64,000 nucleotides of DNA, taken from the NCBI GenBank assembly GCA_002296185.1, contig DBHM01000006.1:1-64000 (forward strand), in the 5' to 3' direction. Made by a program: the position numbers and the translations under genes. Of this stretch, positions 36,508 to 44,775 are shown in pieces; positions within the stretch are counted from its first letter, which is position 1, and each line of letters begins with the position of its first letter. The notes beneath the pieces were generated by a model. It worked only from the letters and a program-made list of their open reading frames with translations. It made no database searches and had not been told where the DNA came from. Origin of the DNA: Alphaproteobacteria bacterium UBA828. Lineage in GTDB: Bacteria > Pseudomonadota > Alphaproteobacteria > UBA828.

Positions 36508-38904
36508 CTATTTACGTTGTTTATTCATAGGCGGATCATAGTCTGCACGTCCACGATGAATAACTGAATCCTCTGGAGCATCAGGTAAAGGACCATCCTG
36601 TGAAAAACGGTCAAGAACATTGCCCACAAGCTTAGATATATTATTATCACCGTTATTCCATGGTAAAGAACCACAGAAAGCAATAGAACTAAATGCAAAA
36701 CATGCACCACCATTAGGTGTCTCATGATACGCAATGTCCGAGCGTACCCTAGGATGCTGTGTTCCGTCTAAACCTTGCTGATTAAATCCGAAGTCTTCCA
36801 TAACCAAAAGGTAGCCCTCAGTATGCCTACCAGCTGAAGTTGCAACAATAAGGGTATGAGGAGGTGAACCAAGCATAGTATCAACTATATCAAGTTCAGT
36901 ACCTGCTGCTCCACCGCCAACTAGGCCAAAGTTTCCTAGCTTTTCATCATACTCAATACCTTCAAATGCCCAAGCAACCCGTGGATCGTTAGACTCAGGA
37001 GTCCTAGAATAATAACTAGATATATCAAAGCCCTCAGATGACATCCCTGTTCCAGCAACTGAGTGGAGATACCTTCCTCTATAACGCCACATACCTCCAA
37101 GTTCACCCGTGCTCTGGTGATAATACTCTCCAGGATCAGCGCGCCAGGTTCTAATACCTGACTCGCATCGACGCATTTCAGTAACTATCCCCCTACCCAG
37201 ATGATCGTAAGCTGGATGGAATGAATGAACCCAATACCATGCGTCTGCGCCCATGTACATTAGGCGGCCACCACGTTGCGTGTAATCATGCAGGGCATCT
37301 AGTTGAGGTCCTGAATTATGCTCAGGATGGGAACCAGTAATAATAACATTATAATTTTCTATACGTGCAAGTCCGTCATAGTTGACATCCTCATCTGTTA
37401 TAATGTCATATTTATAGCCCATCTGATTAAGCCAATAGATTAGGTGTAGGTCAGCAGGATACTGCCACGGTGCCTGCATAAGGAAGTGATCATATTGAGG
37501 TCTTATACTTAGTATAGGCCTCAGTCGTGACGATAAGCACAAACCACTACCATCCGTATGAGTATCGTAAATGGAACCACCATACTCTCGGTGTTCAGCT
37601 AAAAACATATTTTGATGTTGCATTATTGGAACTCTATATACTAGAAGCTCCGCGCCACCTGCATTGTTTGCCAAATGCTCATTAGCATATGCCATATAGC
37701 TTATTGTCGGTATCATTACAGCGATTTTTGACTGTTCTTCGCCAACGCGTGGGACAACCCAAAATGGAATATAGTCCTCGTCGCCTTCTGAGGTTGTAAC
37801 TTTTACACAGTAGTTATCACTTTCATAGCCCTCAGGGACATCCCAATCGAAACTCACTTCCCATCTTGCATCATCAACATCATCATCATGAAAATGGATT
37901 GCCCCATACTCTTGAGGTGCATGCTTCCAATCAAAGTTATGGCCAGTGAAGTTATGGCCAGTTAAAGCACGAGTTGGGCAATTTACGATCTGCGCATCAA
38001 ACACATAAGGACCATGATCCTTTCCTACTATGGTATTAATTCCATCGGAAAAATCCCATGCAGCCACAATACACTTTGACAGCTCTCCTGTAGGACCCGC
38101 ATTCCTACGCTCAGTTAGACCTCTCTGAGCACCCTGTTTCATTGTCTCAATATCCGCCCTACTTAGAGCACGATCGCAGATCCTTGGGCTGTCAATCTTT
38201 CCGTTGTAGTGACCATTTATAACTATGCCGCTAGGAACAGAAGATTTTGCTGTTGGATCGTTACTATGCTCTCCTGTATAACCAGCAATAACAACAGGAC
38301 TACCATCATGTTTTATAGGACCACTTACTTTCTTACTTACCGGAGGAATAACTGGATCTAAAGCATAAACTACTTGAGGCTCGTGGTATAATATAGCCTC
38401 TCCTGTTTGTGCATCATAACTTGCAGCTAAGAAATGCCATGCATGATCACGAATTGGAGCTCCCGTAGTTATTTTTTCTCCATTAATACGTAGTTCAGCA
38501 CATCCGTCTTCATTTATAAAAATCCCATAACCCGTGTCCTGATGCCATTTAGTTACCAGGCCCTGAGCACCATGTTTCCAATACTTAGGGTGAGTTTTCG
38601 GGGTTGTTGGCCAAACCCAACACTGAATTGTAAAACTGTCTACACGGAATTGTTTTTTATCTTCAACAAAACCATACGAACCACTGTGTATAGTCTGCTT
38701 TTGCCCATTATGAGTTCCATTAAAGGATGCATCAAGATCGTGCTCAATTACACCCGGACCTCGGGGATTTGTATCACCATGAATCATCTTAACCAATTGC
38801 GCATCAAACTTGCCAGGTCCATCGCAATTTACATAGAATTTAATTTTATCTCCTGGGTGCACACCAAACTTGTCAGCGTATCCAGTCAGTCTCATCCAAG
38901 ACAT
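36508..38904 (-). CDS. dmfA2: N,N-dimethylformamidase large subunit
   Basis: A 798-residue protein matching the dimethylformamidase large (beta) subunit, which is about 760 residues in Paracoccus. The enzyme hydrolyses N,N-dimethylformamide to formate and dimethylamine. Residues about 85-260 form a LamG/concanavalin-like domain (FTIQCWVWPT, WHFLAASYDAQTGE); the C-terminal catalytic half has SYMAYANEH, SIYDTHTDGSG and ITGSHPEH. The Paracoccus enzyme is reported to bind one iron through two Tyr and one Glu; by spacing, Y406, Y446 and E528 are the equivalents here (inference). It follows the small-subunit gene by 120 bp and has AGGGAGTTAA before its ATG. No signal peptide. Confidence 0.9.
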   Translation of the reverse strand: MSWMRLTGYADKFGVHPGDKIKFYVNCDGPGKFDAQLVKMIHGDTNPRGPGVIEHDLDASFNGTHNGQKQTIHSGSYGFVEDKKQFRVDSFTIQCWVWPTTPKTHPKYWKHGAQGLVTKWHQDTGYGIFINEDGCAELRINGEKITTGAPIRDHAWHFLAASYDAQTGEAILYHEPQVVYALDPVIPPVSKKVSGPIKHDGSPVVIAGYTGEHSNDPTAKSSVPSGIVINGHYNGKIDSPRICDRALSRADIETMKQGAQRGLTERRNAGPTGELSKCIVAAWDFSDGINTIVGKDHGPYVFDAQIVNCPTRALTGHNFTGHNFDWKHAPQEYGAIHFHDDDVDDARWEVSFDWDVPEGYESDNYCVKVTTSEGDEDYIPFWVVPRVGEEQSKIAVMIPTISYMAYANEHLANNAGGAELLVYRVPIMQHQNMFLAEHREYGGSIYDTHTDGSGLCLSSRLRPILSIRPQYDHFLMQAPWQYPADLHLIYWLNQMGYKYDIITDEDVNYDGLARIENYNVIITGSHPEHNSGPQLDALHDYTQRGGRLMYMGADAWYWVHSFHPAYDHLGRGIVTEMRRCESGIRTWRADPGEYYHQSTGELGGMWRYRGRYLHSVAGTGMSSEGFDISSYYSRTPESNDPRVAWAFEGIEYDEKLGNFGLVGGGAAGTELDIVDTMLGSPPHTLIVATSAGRHTEGYLLVMEDFGFNQQGLDGTQHPRVRSDIAYHETPNGGACFAFSSIAFCGSLPWNNGDNNISKLVGNVLDRFSQDGPLPDAPEDSVIHRGRADYDPPMNKQRK

Positions 38905-38985
38905 ATTTAACTCCCTTCCCCCACCTGTGCTCTAGTAAGACATAAGCTGATAATAACATCCATGAATCTTGCACAAGGCGAACTA

Positions 38986-39005
38986 TTTAATTTAATTTAA
39001 TTTAA
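38986..39005. repeat. short tandem repeat (TTTAA)4
   Basis: Four perfect copies of TTTAA followed by TTTTT in the dmfA1-dmfA2 intergenic gap. Such a tract could vary in copy number, but it lies about 80 bp from the dmfA2 start. Confidence 0.7.
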
Positions 39006-39024
39006 TTTTTCTCCTCAGAATAAC

Positions 39025-39465
39025 TTAGGTGGCTGCCCACCCATCGTCACGACGCTTCCAACCTTCATGATAGTGTTCTGGGTATCCGTCATTCTCAGAA
39101 AATTCATCGAGACGCATCAAGAAAATATCATGTTGTGGATCTTGTTCATTGTCATAAATTTTATCATTAACAAACTCTGGAGGAACACCGCGGATACCAG
39201 ATGCTCGGCCAATTCTCCACTCCTTTTCAACCTTAGTACAAATCACTAGCAGTTTCCCCTTAGCAGGCTGGGCGCGCATACGTAAAAGGACACGATTAAG
39301 AAGATGATCCTCGTGGATTCCTCCAGAAACATCGGTTGTATCCCCAGGCGTAGCGCAGCGTAAAATTGTACACCCAGGCACACCATGCATGGATTCAATA
39401 CATGCTTTGTGCTCGGCTATCAGGCGACCTCTTTCGTTACTCCCCTCTGGCGGTATGCGTATCAT
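39025..39465 (-). CDS. dmfA1: N,N-dimethylformamidase small subunit
   Basis: A 146-residue soluble protein, close in size to the 132-residue small (alpha) subunit of dimethylformamidase. Conserved-looking segments are SNERGRLIAEHKACIESMHGVPGC, VCTKVEKEWRIGRASGIRG and GYPEHYHEGWKRRDDGW at the C-terminus. It is encoded directly before dmfA2, as in characterised dmfA1A2 operons, and this position is the main evidence. The known enzyme is an alpha2beta2 assembly in which this subunit packs on the large one. A TAGGGAGTT site precedes the ATG. It follows the urtE-like gene by 78 bp. Confidence 0.85.
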   Translation of the reverse strand: MIRIPPEGSNERGRLIAEHKACIESMHGVPGCTILRCATPGDTTDVSGGIHEDHLLNRVLLRMRAQPAKGKLLVICTKVEKEWRIGRASGIRGVPPEFVNDKIYDNEQDPQHDIFLMRLDEFSENDGYPEHYHEGWKRRDDGWAAT

Positions 39466-39543
39466 ATTTTTAACTCCCTATCCATAAGCTCTAAAAACTT
39501 TTAATAAAATACTTAATTACTAATATTTCAATTTTGAAACTAT

Positions 39544-40242
39544 TTATAAAGTTAGATACTTGTCGACTATTTCATCAGTGAGCTCCCCAATAACCCCCCT
39601 CTCAGCTATCCTTCCATTATCCATTATAACAAAAGCATGAGATAGCTCTCTAGCTACCCTTATATGCTGTTCAGTTAGGACTAAGGTAAGTCCAACTTCT
39701 TTATTTAGGCGAAGAATAGTTGCCTCAATCTCTTGAACAATATTCGGCTGAATACCCTCTGTAGGCTCATCTAATAAAAGTATCTTAGGATCAGTTGCCA
39801 ATGCTCTCGCTATAGCTAACTGTTGCTGTTGTCCTCCAGAGAGTGTTCCAGCCCTTTTATCTAAGTTCTCAGCAAGGTAAGGAAAAAGTTCAAGGCACAT
39901 GTCTGGAATTGATCTTTGATTATCAGCTCTAGCGAAAGTACCTAAGAGTATATTTTCCTTAACAGTAAACTTCGGAAGAATACCGCGGCCCTGGGGTATA
40001 TAACCAACACCAGCTGCTGAACGCTCATGAGTTTGGCTATTTGTAACCTCTTCCCCGGCAATATGCATTTCTCCTGTCATCCGTGTGGTGAGACCCATTA
40101 TTGTTCTGACAAGAGTTGTTTTTCCAACACCATTCCTACCCAGAACTGCCAGACAGTGACCATCCTCAACACCTACGTCAATATTCTGTAGTATTGGTGT
40201 TTTACCATAAAACGAGGTGACATCCTTTAGTTCAAGCAGCAT
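39544..40242 (-). CDS. urtE: urea/amide ABC transporter ATPase (UrtE/LivF type)
   Basis: A 232-residue ABC ATPase. Walker A LGRNGVGKTT, signature LSGGQQQQLAIARAL and Walker B ILLLDEPTEGIQP are complete; TEGIQPNIVQEIE is characteristic of UrtE within the LivF family. It pairs with the UrtD-type ATPase, whose gene it overlaps by 11 bp. In this locus it powers uptake by UrtBC of the solute delivered by the UrtA-like protein. Because dimethylformamidase follows directly, the physiological solute may be an amide rather than urea. Confidence 0.92.
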   Translation of the reverse strand: MLLELKDVTSFYGKTPILQNIDVGVEDGHCLAVLGRNGVGKTTLVRTIMGLTTRMTGEMHIAGEEVTNSQTHERSAAGVGYIPQGRGILPKFTVKENILLGTFARADNQRSIPDMCLELFPYLAENLDKRAGTLSGGQQQQLAIARALATDPKILLLDEPTEGIQPNIVQEIEATILRLNKEVGLTLVLTEQHIRVARELSHAFVIMDNGRIAERGVIGELTDEIVDKYLTL

Positions 40243-40987
40243 CTGTTATCCCCTCACTACCCAGATAAACCTCTCGAACTTTTGGGTCATTCTCAACCTG
40301 ATCCATTGGACCCTCGGCAAGTGTTTTGCCCAAGTGCATCAATGTAATAATATCTGCAATTTCTCTAACAAAGGCCATGTCATGTTCAACAACAATTAGA
40401 GTGTGCTCGCCCTTAAGACGATTGAAAATATCAGAAGTTTTCTGTGTCTCTTGCTCTGTCATACCAGCTGTTGGCTCGTCCATTAGCAAGAGTTTTGGGT
40501 TCTGTGTTAACACCATACCAATCTCAAGCCATTGAGTTTCTCCATGGCTAAGGTTACCAGACAACTCGTCAAGCCTTTCTTGCAGCCCAACTAATTCGAC
40601 AACTTGCTGAAGGCGCTCTCGGCCAGAACCCCTTCCAAACTCAATCATATTCATGAATGGATTAGTTGTACGAGTCAAAGCAACCCTTAGATTTTCCTGA
40701 ACTGTTAGATCCTTAAAAACTGCAGGAATCTGGAATTTTCTGCCAATACCCTGTTGACAGATTCTATGCTCACTCATACCTGATATCTTACGTCCCTGGA
40801 AAACCACCTTACCACTTGTCATCTTTTGACGACCGGTAATTAAATCCATGGTCGTTGTTTTACCAGCACCATTTGGCCCAAGTAAGCACCTTAGCTCGCC
40901 CTCATTTACTGTCAAATTAAAGTTATCAACAACCGTATAGGCGTCATAAGCCTTAGTTACTCCATGTAATTCAAGGATGGCACTCAA
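40232..40987 (-). CDS. urtD: urea/amide ABC transporter ATPase (UrtD/LivG type)
   Basis: A 251-residue ABC ATPase with Walker A LGPNGAGKTT, IGRKFQIPAVFKDLTVQENL, the signature LSHGETQWLEIGMVL and Walker B LLLMDEPTAGMTEQET, a set typical of UrtD. The start is TTG, supported by AAGGAG nine bases upstream. It lies 24 bp after urtC. It is cytosolic and membrane-associated. Confidence 0.93.
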   Translation of the reverse strand: MSAILELHGVTKAYDAYTVVDNFNLTVNEGELRCLLGPNGAGKTTTMDLITGRQKMTSGKVVFQGRKISGMSEHRICQQGIGRKFQIPAVFKDLTVQENLRVALTRTTNPFMNMIEFGRGSGRERLQQVVELVGLQERLDELSGNLSHGETQWLEIGMVLTQNPKLLLMDEPTAGMTEQETQKTSDIFNRLKGEHTLIVVEHDMAFVREIADIITLMHLGKTLAEGPMDQVENDPKVREVYLGSEGITDAA

Positions 40988-41011
40988 TTTTCTTGCTCTC
41001 CTTTCACAGTA

Positions 41012-42112
41012 TTACTTTTGTTGACCAGAGATGAGGCTTCTACTTGGAGGTAGGGGATTCGGCACAAAACTTATTGCGTACTCAAATAACCCTGCAAAAC
41101 CCTTGGGGAGAAACCGAACCACTACGATAAAAACAGTACCTAAAATAATGAACCACGTAGCCTGGAACTCATCTCCAACATAACTCTGAGCGGCATTAAT
41201 AAATATTGCTCCGAATATAGCTCCAAATAACGACATACGCCCACCTACGGCTGCCCATATAACTATCGTTATACTAAAGAAAATCTCCAAGGCTGTAGGT
41301 GATACATATTGAACAATTATAACCCAAACCATTCCCCCAAGAGCAGCGATCAAACCACCCAATGCAAAAACTACGACCTGGTAAAAAGCAACGTTATAAC
41401 CTAAGAATCTCGCCCTTTCAGAGTCATCTCGTATTGCCTGGATTATTGTCCCAAATTTACTTTGAAGTAATAACTTGGTTAAAAGAGTAAGTGCTGCTAG
41501 GACACCTAAAGAGACCCAGTAAATCATACTACTATATGGGTCAACTTCGACGCCGAAGGCCTGAAATGCATTCGGTGGAGATATACCATTAAAGCCAGCT
41601 GTAAATGGCTGCATGTCATATGCCATATTGTACCAAGCACCAAGCATAGCGAGGGTCATAATTGCAACAAAGGCCCCAGCTAGCCTTGCCTGAAACATTA
41701 GCAAACCAAACAAAACGAAAAAAACAACCGGTATACCCATTGCAAGTATGAGACCTACTGAGGTATGCCAAAAGGGCTCCCAAACAGTTGGTAAAGCAGT
41801 TAGCTCATTAGTTAACATAAAACTTGGTATAGGATCATTTACAGGATCCTGATATTGCATTTGCATAGTAGCTGCCATCCCGTAGGCGGCCATGCCAAAA
41901 GCGATACCCTGACCCAAACTAAGTATGCCCCCGAAACCCCAAACAAGACTGACAGACAACGCTAAAATACCAAATACTCCATATCGAGCATACTGATTAA
42001 GCGTAAATGGGTCATCACCCATCCAAACTGGTATTAGAGCTAGCACCCCAAAAGCTACTAGATACACTGCCCATTGAGCACGCTTATCATGATAAAGGTT
42101 ACGTTTTTCCAC
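41012..42112 (-). CDS. urtC: urea/amide ABC transporter permease (UrtC/LivM type)
   Basis: A 366-residue membrane protein with about nine or ten hydrophobic spans. The segment VSLVWGFGGILSLGQGIAFGMAAYG and the later IIQAIRDDSERARFLGYNVAFYQ (the coupling-helix loop) are typical of UrtC. The start is GTG with GTAGGGG upstream. It forms the channel together with UrtB, encoded 26 bp upstream. Between residues about 85 and 120 there is an extracytoplasmic insertion (MQMQYQDPVNDPIPSFM), also usual for UrtC. Confidence 0.92.
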   Translation of the reverse strand: MEKRNLYHDKRAQWAVYLVAFGVLALIPVWMGDDPFTLNQYARYGVFGILALSVSLVWGFGGILSLGQGIAFGMAAYGMAATMQMQYQDPVNDPIPSFMLTNELTALPTVWEPFWHTSVGLILAMGIPVVFFVLFGLLMFQARLAGAFVAIMTLAMLGAWYNMAYDMQPFTAGFNGISPPNAFQAFGVEVDPYSSMIYWVSLGVLAALTLLTKLLLQSKFGTIIQAIRDDSERARFLGYNVAFYQVVVFALGGLIAALGGMVWVIIVQYVSPTALEIFFSITIVIWAAVGGRMSLFGAIFGAIFINAAQSYVGDEFQATWFIILGTVFIVVVRFLPKGFAGLFEYAISFVPNPLPPSRSLISGQQK

Positions 42113-42138
42113 TGCTATATACCCCTACCCAAACAGCT

Positions 42139-43041
42139 CTATCGCCTAGCCATGCTAGGAGTAAATATTCCTTGAGGACGGAACCTAAGGAATATCACAA
42201 TTAAAACAAACAGCACGAAACGGGCAAAAGTGTCATTAGTAAAGTATGAGAATATCGAGAACATTTCACCCATGATACCAGCGGTTGCTAGACTACCAAA
42301 TAACTCCCCACCGCCTGTAACAACTACAAGAAATGCCTCCACCACGTATCCGAGTCCCATATCAGGAAAAATTGTTTTTAAACCGGAGAACATAGCCCCA
42401 GAGATACCTGCAAGACCAGCACCATAAGCAAAGGTTAGACCATACACTTTACTAGAATTTATACCAAAAGATGCAGCCATTTCCCTATTCTGCATCACCG
42501 CTCTAACTTGAACCCCAAAATTAGATTTATACAGGAGGAGCCATGTAAGACCAACAAGCCCTAGGGCAAGACCAAAAATGAATATTCTTATTGATGGTAT
42601 GTACACAAAACCTATTTCTATTACAGATTTCAACCATTCTGGAGTATCAATGTACTGAGGTTCCCCCCCAAATATAAGTCTTATACTTTGTATGAAAACA
42701 AGAGAGACCCCCCAGGTCGCAAGAAGGGTATCAAGAGGTCTCTCGTACAAATGTCGAATCAAACCACGTTCGACAAGCCAACCTATAAAACCCACCACGA
42801 CAAACGATATCGGCAGACATAACAGCCAAGGGAAACCTAAAAAATACTGCAATATCCATGTAATATAGGCGCCCAGCATAATAAACTCGCCATGTGCCAT
42901 ATTTATGACACCCATAGTTCCATAAATTATGGTCAAGCCGAGCGCTGCCACCAGCCATATACTGGCAAGACTGAGGCCTATTATTAACGCATTAATAAAT
43001 GGCTCTAATGCAAAAGGAGTCCAAAAGTCATGGACGCTCAT
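42139..43041 (-). CDS. urtB: urea/amide ABC transporter permease (UrtB/LivH type)
   Basis: A 300-residue permease with about eight membrane spans. It has the family motif GTMGVINMAHGEFIMLGAY and the loop VQVRAVMQNREMAASFGINSS. It is shorter than many cyanobacterial UrtB proteins, which carry a long N-terminal periplasmic extension, so it resembles the short-chain-amide permeases (FmdE-like) as well as LivH. Preceded by a terminator-like hairpin behind urtA. Confidence 0.92.
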   Translation of the reverse strand: MSVHDFWTPFALEPFINALIIGLSLASIWLVAALGLTIIYGTMGVINMAHGEFIMLGAYITWILQYFLGFPWLLCLPISFVVVGFIGWLVERGLIRHLYERPLDTLLATWGVSLVFIQSIRLIFGGEPQYIDTPEWLKSVIEIGFVYIPSIRIFIFGLALGLVGLTWLLLYKSNFGVQVRAVMQNREMAASFGINSSKVYGLTFAYGAGLAGISGAMFSGLKTIFPDMGLGYVVEAFLVVVTGGGELFGSLATAGIMGEMFSIFSYFTNDTFARFVLFVLIVIFLRFRPQGIFTPSMARR

Positions 43042-43100
43042 ACCTGATAACCCTACTGCCTAATATAAAAAAACTTTTAAATAACATACTAATAAATCTC

Positions 43101-43140
43101 AAAAAAGCGACGGGACAGAAGTATTTAAACTTCTGCCCCG
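43101..43140 (-). terminator. terminator/attenuator between urtA and urtB
   Basis: On the minus strand CGGGGCAGAAGT pairs with ACTTCTGTCCCG (one mismatch, six-base loop), followed by CGC and a run of six T. It lies 17 bp past the urtA stop and 60 bp before the urtB start. Partial termination here would make more binding protein than permease, a common arrangement in ABC operons. Confidence 0.8.
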
Positions 43141-43156
43141 AAACCCCATTAGTGAC

Positions 43157-44500
43157 TTATAAAACGTCCTTCTGGATTGTCCCATCTGGCTTATGTAGTC
43201 CATCAGCCTTACAGACACCACGATCAGGATAGATTGCAAAAGGATCTGGGCCAACATGCTCAGGAGCCTCCTTAACAATAGTGAACTGACCGTTAGACCC
43301 ACACTGTCCAATTTTTGGCTTAAGCCAAATATTAAAGTTATCTGGGTCAATCCAAACCTTACCTTCTGGAGACTCTTCATCCGTAAGACCAACAGGACCT
43401 TGGCCATTCCAGTTTCCTGAAACGTCACGAATCATCCTTGGAGTAATGGCTTCCCAATCACCACCTGCCTCTTCAAGAGCACGTTCAACGCCCTTTTTCC
43501 AGATGAGAATTCCAAGATAAGTCTCTTCCATGTTGTAGTGAGTAACTCCACCGCCACCATACTTACTAGATAGATAAGCGTCCACAAACCATTCATTTGT
43601 TGGATTTTTAAGGTCCTGGAAGTAAGGAGCAGATAAGAAGTGACCAGCTCCAGCCTCATGACCCATGGCGGCTGTCTCAATCTCACCAGTAGTCAAAGCG
43701 GCGATCGGCATCTTATCAGATTTGAAACCCTCTTGAAGGAACTGCCTATGAAGGGCAATGTCTGAATCTCCAACTACAGTTGACATAATCCAGTCGGGTT
43801 TTTGCTGACGAATTTTGTTGAAGACAGGTGAGAACTCAGAACCACCAAGTGGCACATAATCTTCACCAACTACTTCACCACCAGCTCTCTCTAACCATAC
43901 TTTAACGTTCTTGTTAGACTCTTTTGGCCAAATATAGTTTGAGCCAACAAGATAAACCTTCGGTCCAAATTCTTTAACCATATAAGGCACAAGATCGTAA
44001 GAGTGCTGATTAGCCAATGGACCAGTATTAATAATATTCTGCATACATTCGCGACCCTCATAACAAGTCGGATAGTAATACAGGTGATTCCACTTCATGA
44101 TAATTGGCATCACAGCTCGACGACTGGCAGAAGTGTAACTCCCATGAACGGTAGCGACCCGATCACGAAGAATAAGCTGGGTCATTTTCTCAGAATAAAC
44201 TTTAATATCGGATTTTGCATCGACCACTACTGGCTCGATTTGTTTACCAGCAATACCACCTTCTGCATTCAACTTATCTATTGCAAAAAGTGATACTTGA
44301 GTGGAGTCGTTTTCTACAACTGACAAGTTTCCTGTTAGTGACCAGAGAAGTCCGACTTTAACGTTGCCGTCCTTCGTTATCCAGGGCTTCGCACCCCAGG
44401 CCTGGCCGTGATCCTTAATATACATCTGCGGAAATGCAGCAGCGACGCCAGCAGCACCAACTGCTGCGCCCTTTACAAAGTTTCGACGGCTAACTCGCAT
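43157..44500 (-). CDS. urtA: urea/short-chain-amide ABC transporter substrate-binding protein
   Basis: A 447-residue periplasmic binding protein of the UrtA/AmiC/FmdD group. The N-terminus has a twin-arginine signal (SRRNFVKGAAVGAAG), so export of the folded protein by Tat is likely. VGLLWSLTGNLSVVENDSTQV, GSYTSASRRAVMPI, YYYPTCYEGRECMQN and YVPLGGSEFSPV align with UrtA and FmdD signatures. Known ligands of this group are urea and short amides such as acetamide and formamide. No urease gene is present in the window, and a dimethylformamidase pair follows the transporter, so an amide ligand is a reasonable inference. The start has AGGGAGGC upstream. Confidence 0.9.
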   Translation of the reverse strand: MRVSRRNFVKGAAVGAAGVAAAFPQMYIKDHGQAWGAKPWITKDGNVKVGLLWSLTGNLSVVENDSTQVSLFAIDKLNAEGGIAGKQIEPVVVDAKSDIKVYSEKMTQLILRDRVATVHGSYTSASRRAVMPIIMKWNHLYYYPTCYEGRECMQNIINTGPLANQHSYDLVPYMVKEFGPKVYLVGSNYIWPKESNKNVKVWLERAGGEVVGEDYVPLGGSEFSPVFNKIRQQKPDWIMSTVVGDSDIALHRQFLQEGFKSDKMPIAALTTGEIETAAMGHEAGAGHFLSAPYFQDLKNPTNEWFVDAYLSSKYGGGGVTHYNMEETYLGILIWKKGVERALEEAGGDWEAITPRMIRDVSGNWNGQGPVGLTDEESPEGKVWIDPDNFNIWLKPKIGQCGSNGQFTIVKEAPEHVGPDPFAIYPDRGVCKADGLHKPDGTIQKDVL

Positions 44501-44588
44501 ATTTTATAGCCTCCCTAGTGCTATTTTTATGGCGCATTTAACTCACGCCCATCCTATAAATCACCACGACCTATAGAATATTGTTGGA

Positions 44589-44606
44589 TATACCCATTAG
44601 GGTATA
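44589..44606. promoter_or_regulatory. palindrome upstream of urtA
   Basis: TATACCC and GGGTATA form perfect seven-base arms around a four-base centre, 89-106 bp before the urtA start. It may be an operator. The half TATACCCTAAT also occurs upstream of the small membrane protein gene near 46370, so part of it might be a promoter -10 region. Confidence 0.4.
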
Positions 44607-44612
44607 GCATTT

Positions 44613-44672
44613 AGTAAAAAATATTCATGTGGTAACAATTTTATTCATTTGCTTAATATTTTATTCATGTGC
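44613..44672 (-). repeat. three 20-bp direct repeats upstream of urtA
   Basis: On the minus strand three adjacent 20-base units begin GCACATGAAT, GCAAATGAAT and CCACATGAAT, with similar A/T tails. The 20-base period is about two helical turns, so a protein could bind all three on one face. They lie 113-172 bp before the urtA start, a position suited to an activator of the transporter/dimethylformamidase operon. Confidence 0.6.
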
Positions 44673-44775
44673 TTATCATATAGGCAAGCCCCTCAAGCAC
44701 TTTTTTTCTCCCCCATAATTTTTTACCCTATCTCAGACCATCATATGATAGTAAGTCCATGCATGAAAGAGAAAA

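Noticed and set aside
38542..38910. 122-residue plus-strand open frame over the dmfA2 start
   Set aside because: Shadow of the dimethylformamidase gene; no family features.
43099..43428. 109-residue minus-strand frame across the urtA 3' end
   Set aside because: Overlaps the urtA gene in another frame and runs through the terminator hairpin.
36508..44500. Urea transport feeding urease
   Set aside because: The transporter resembles UrtABCDE, but no urease structural or accessory gene is present in the window; the adjacent hydrolase is dimethylformamidase.
44650..44710. Plus-strand hairpin with T7 tail (GTGCTT...AAGCAC) as terminator
   Set aside because: Only six-base arms with a long loop, and no plus-strand gene upstream to terminate.
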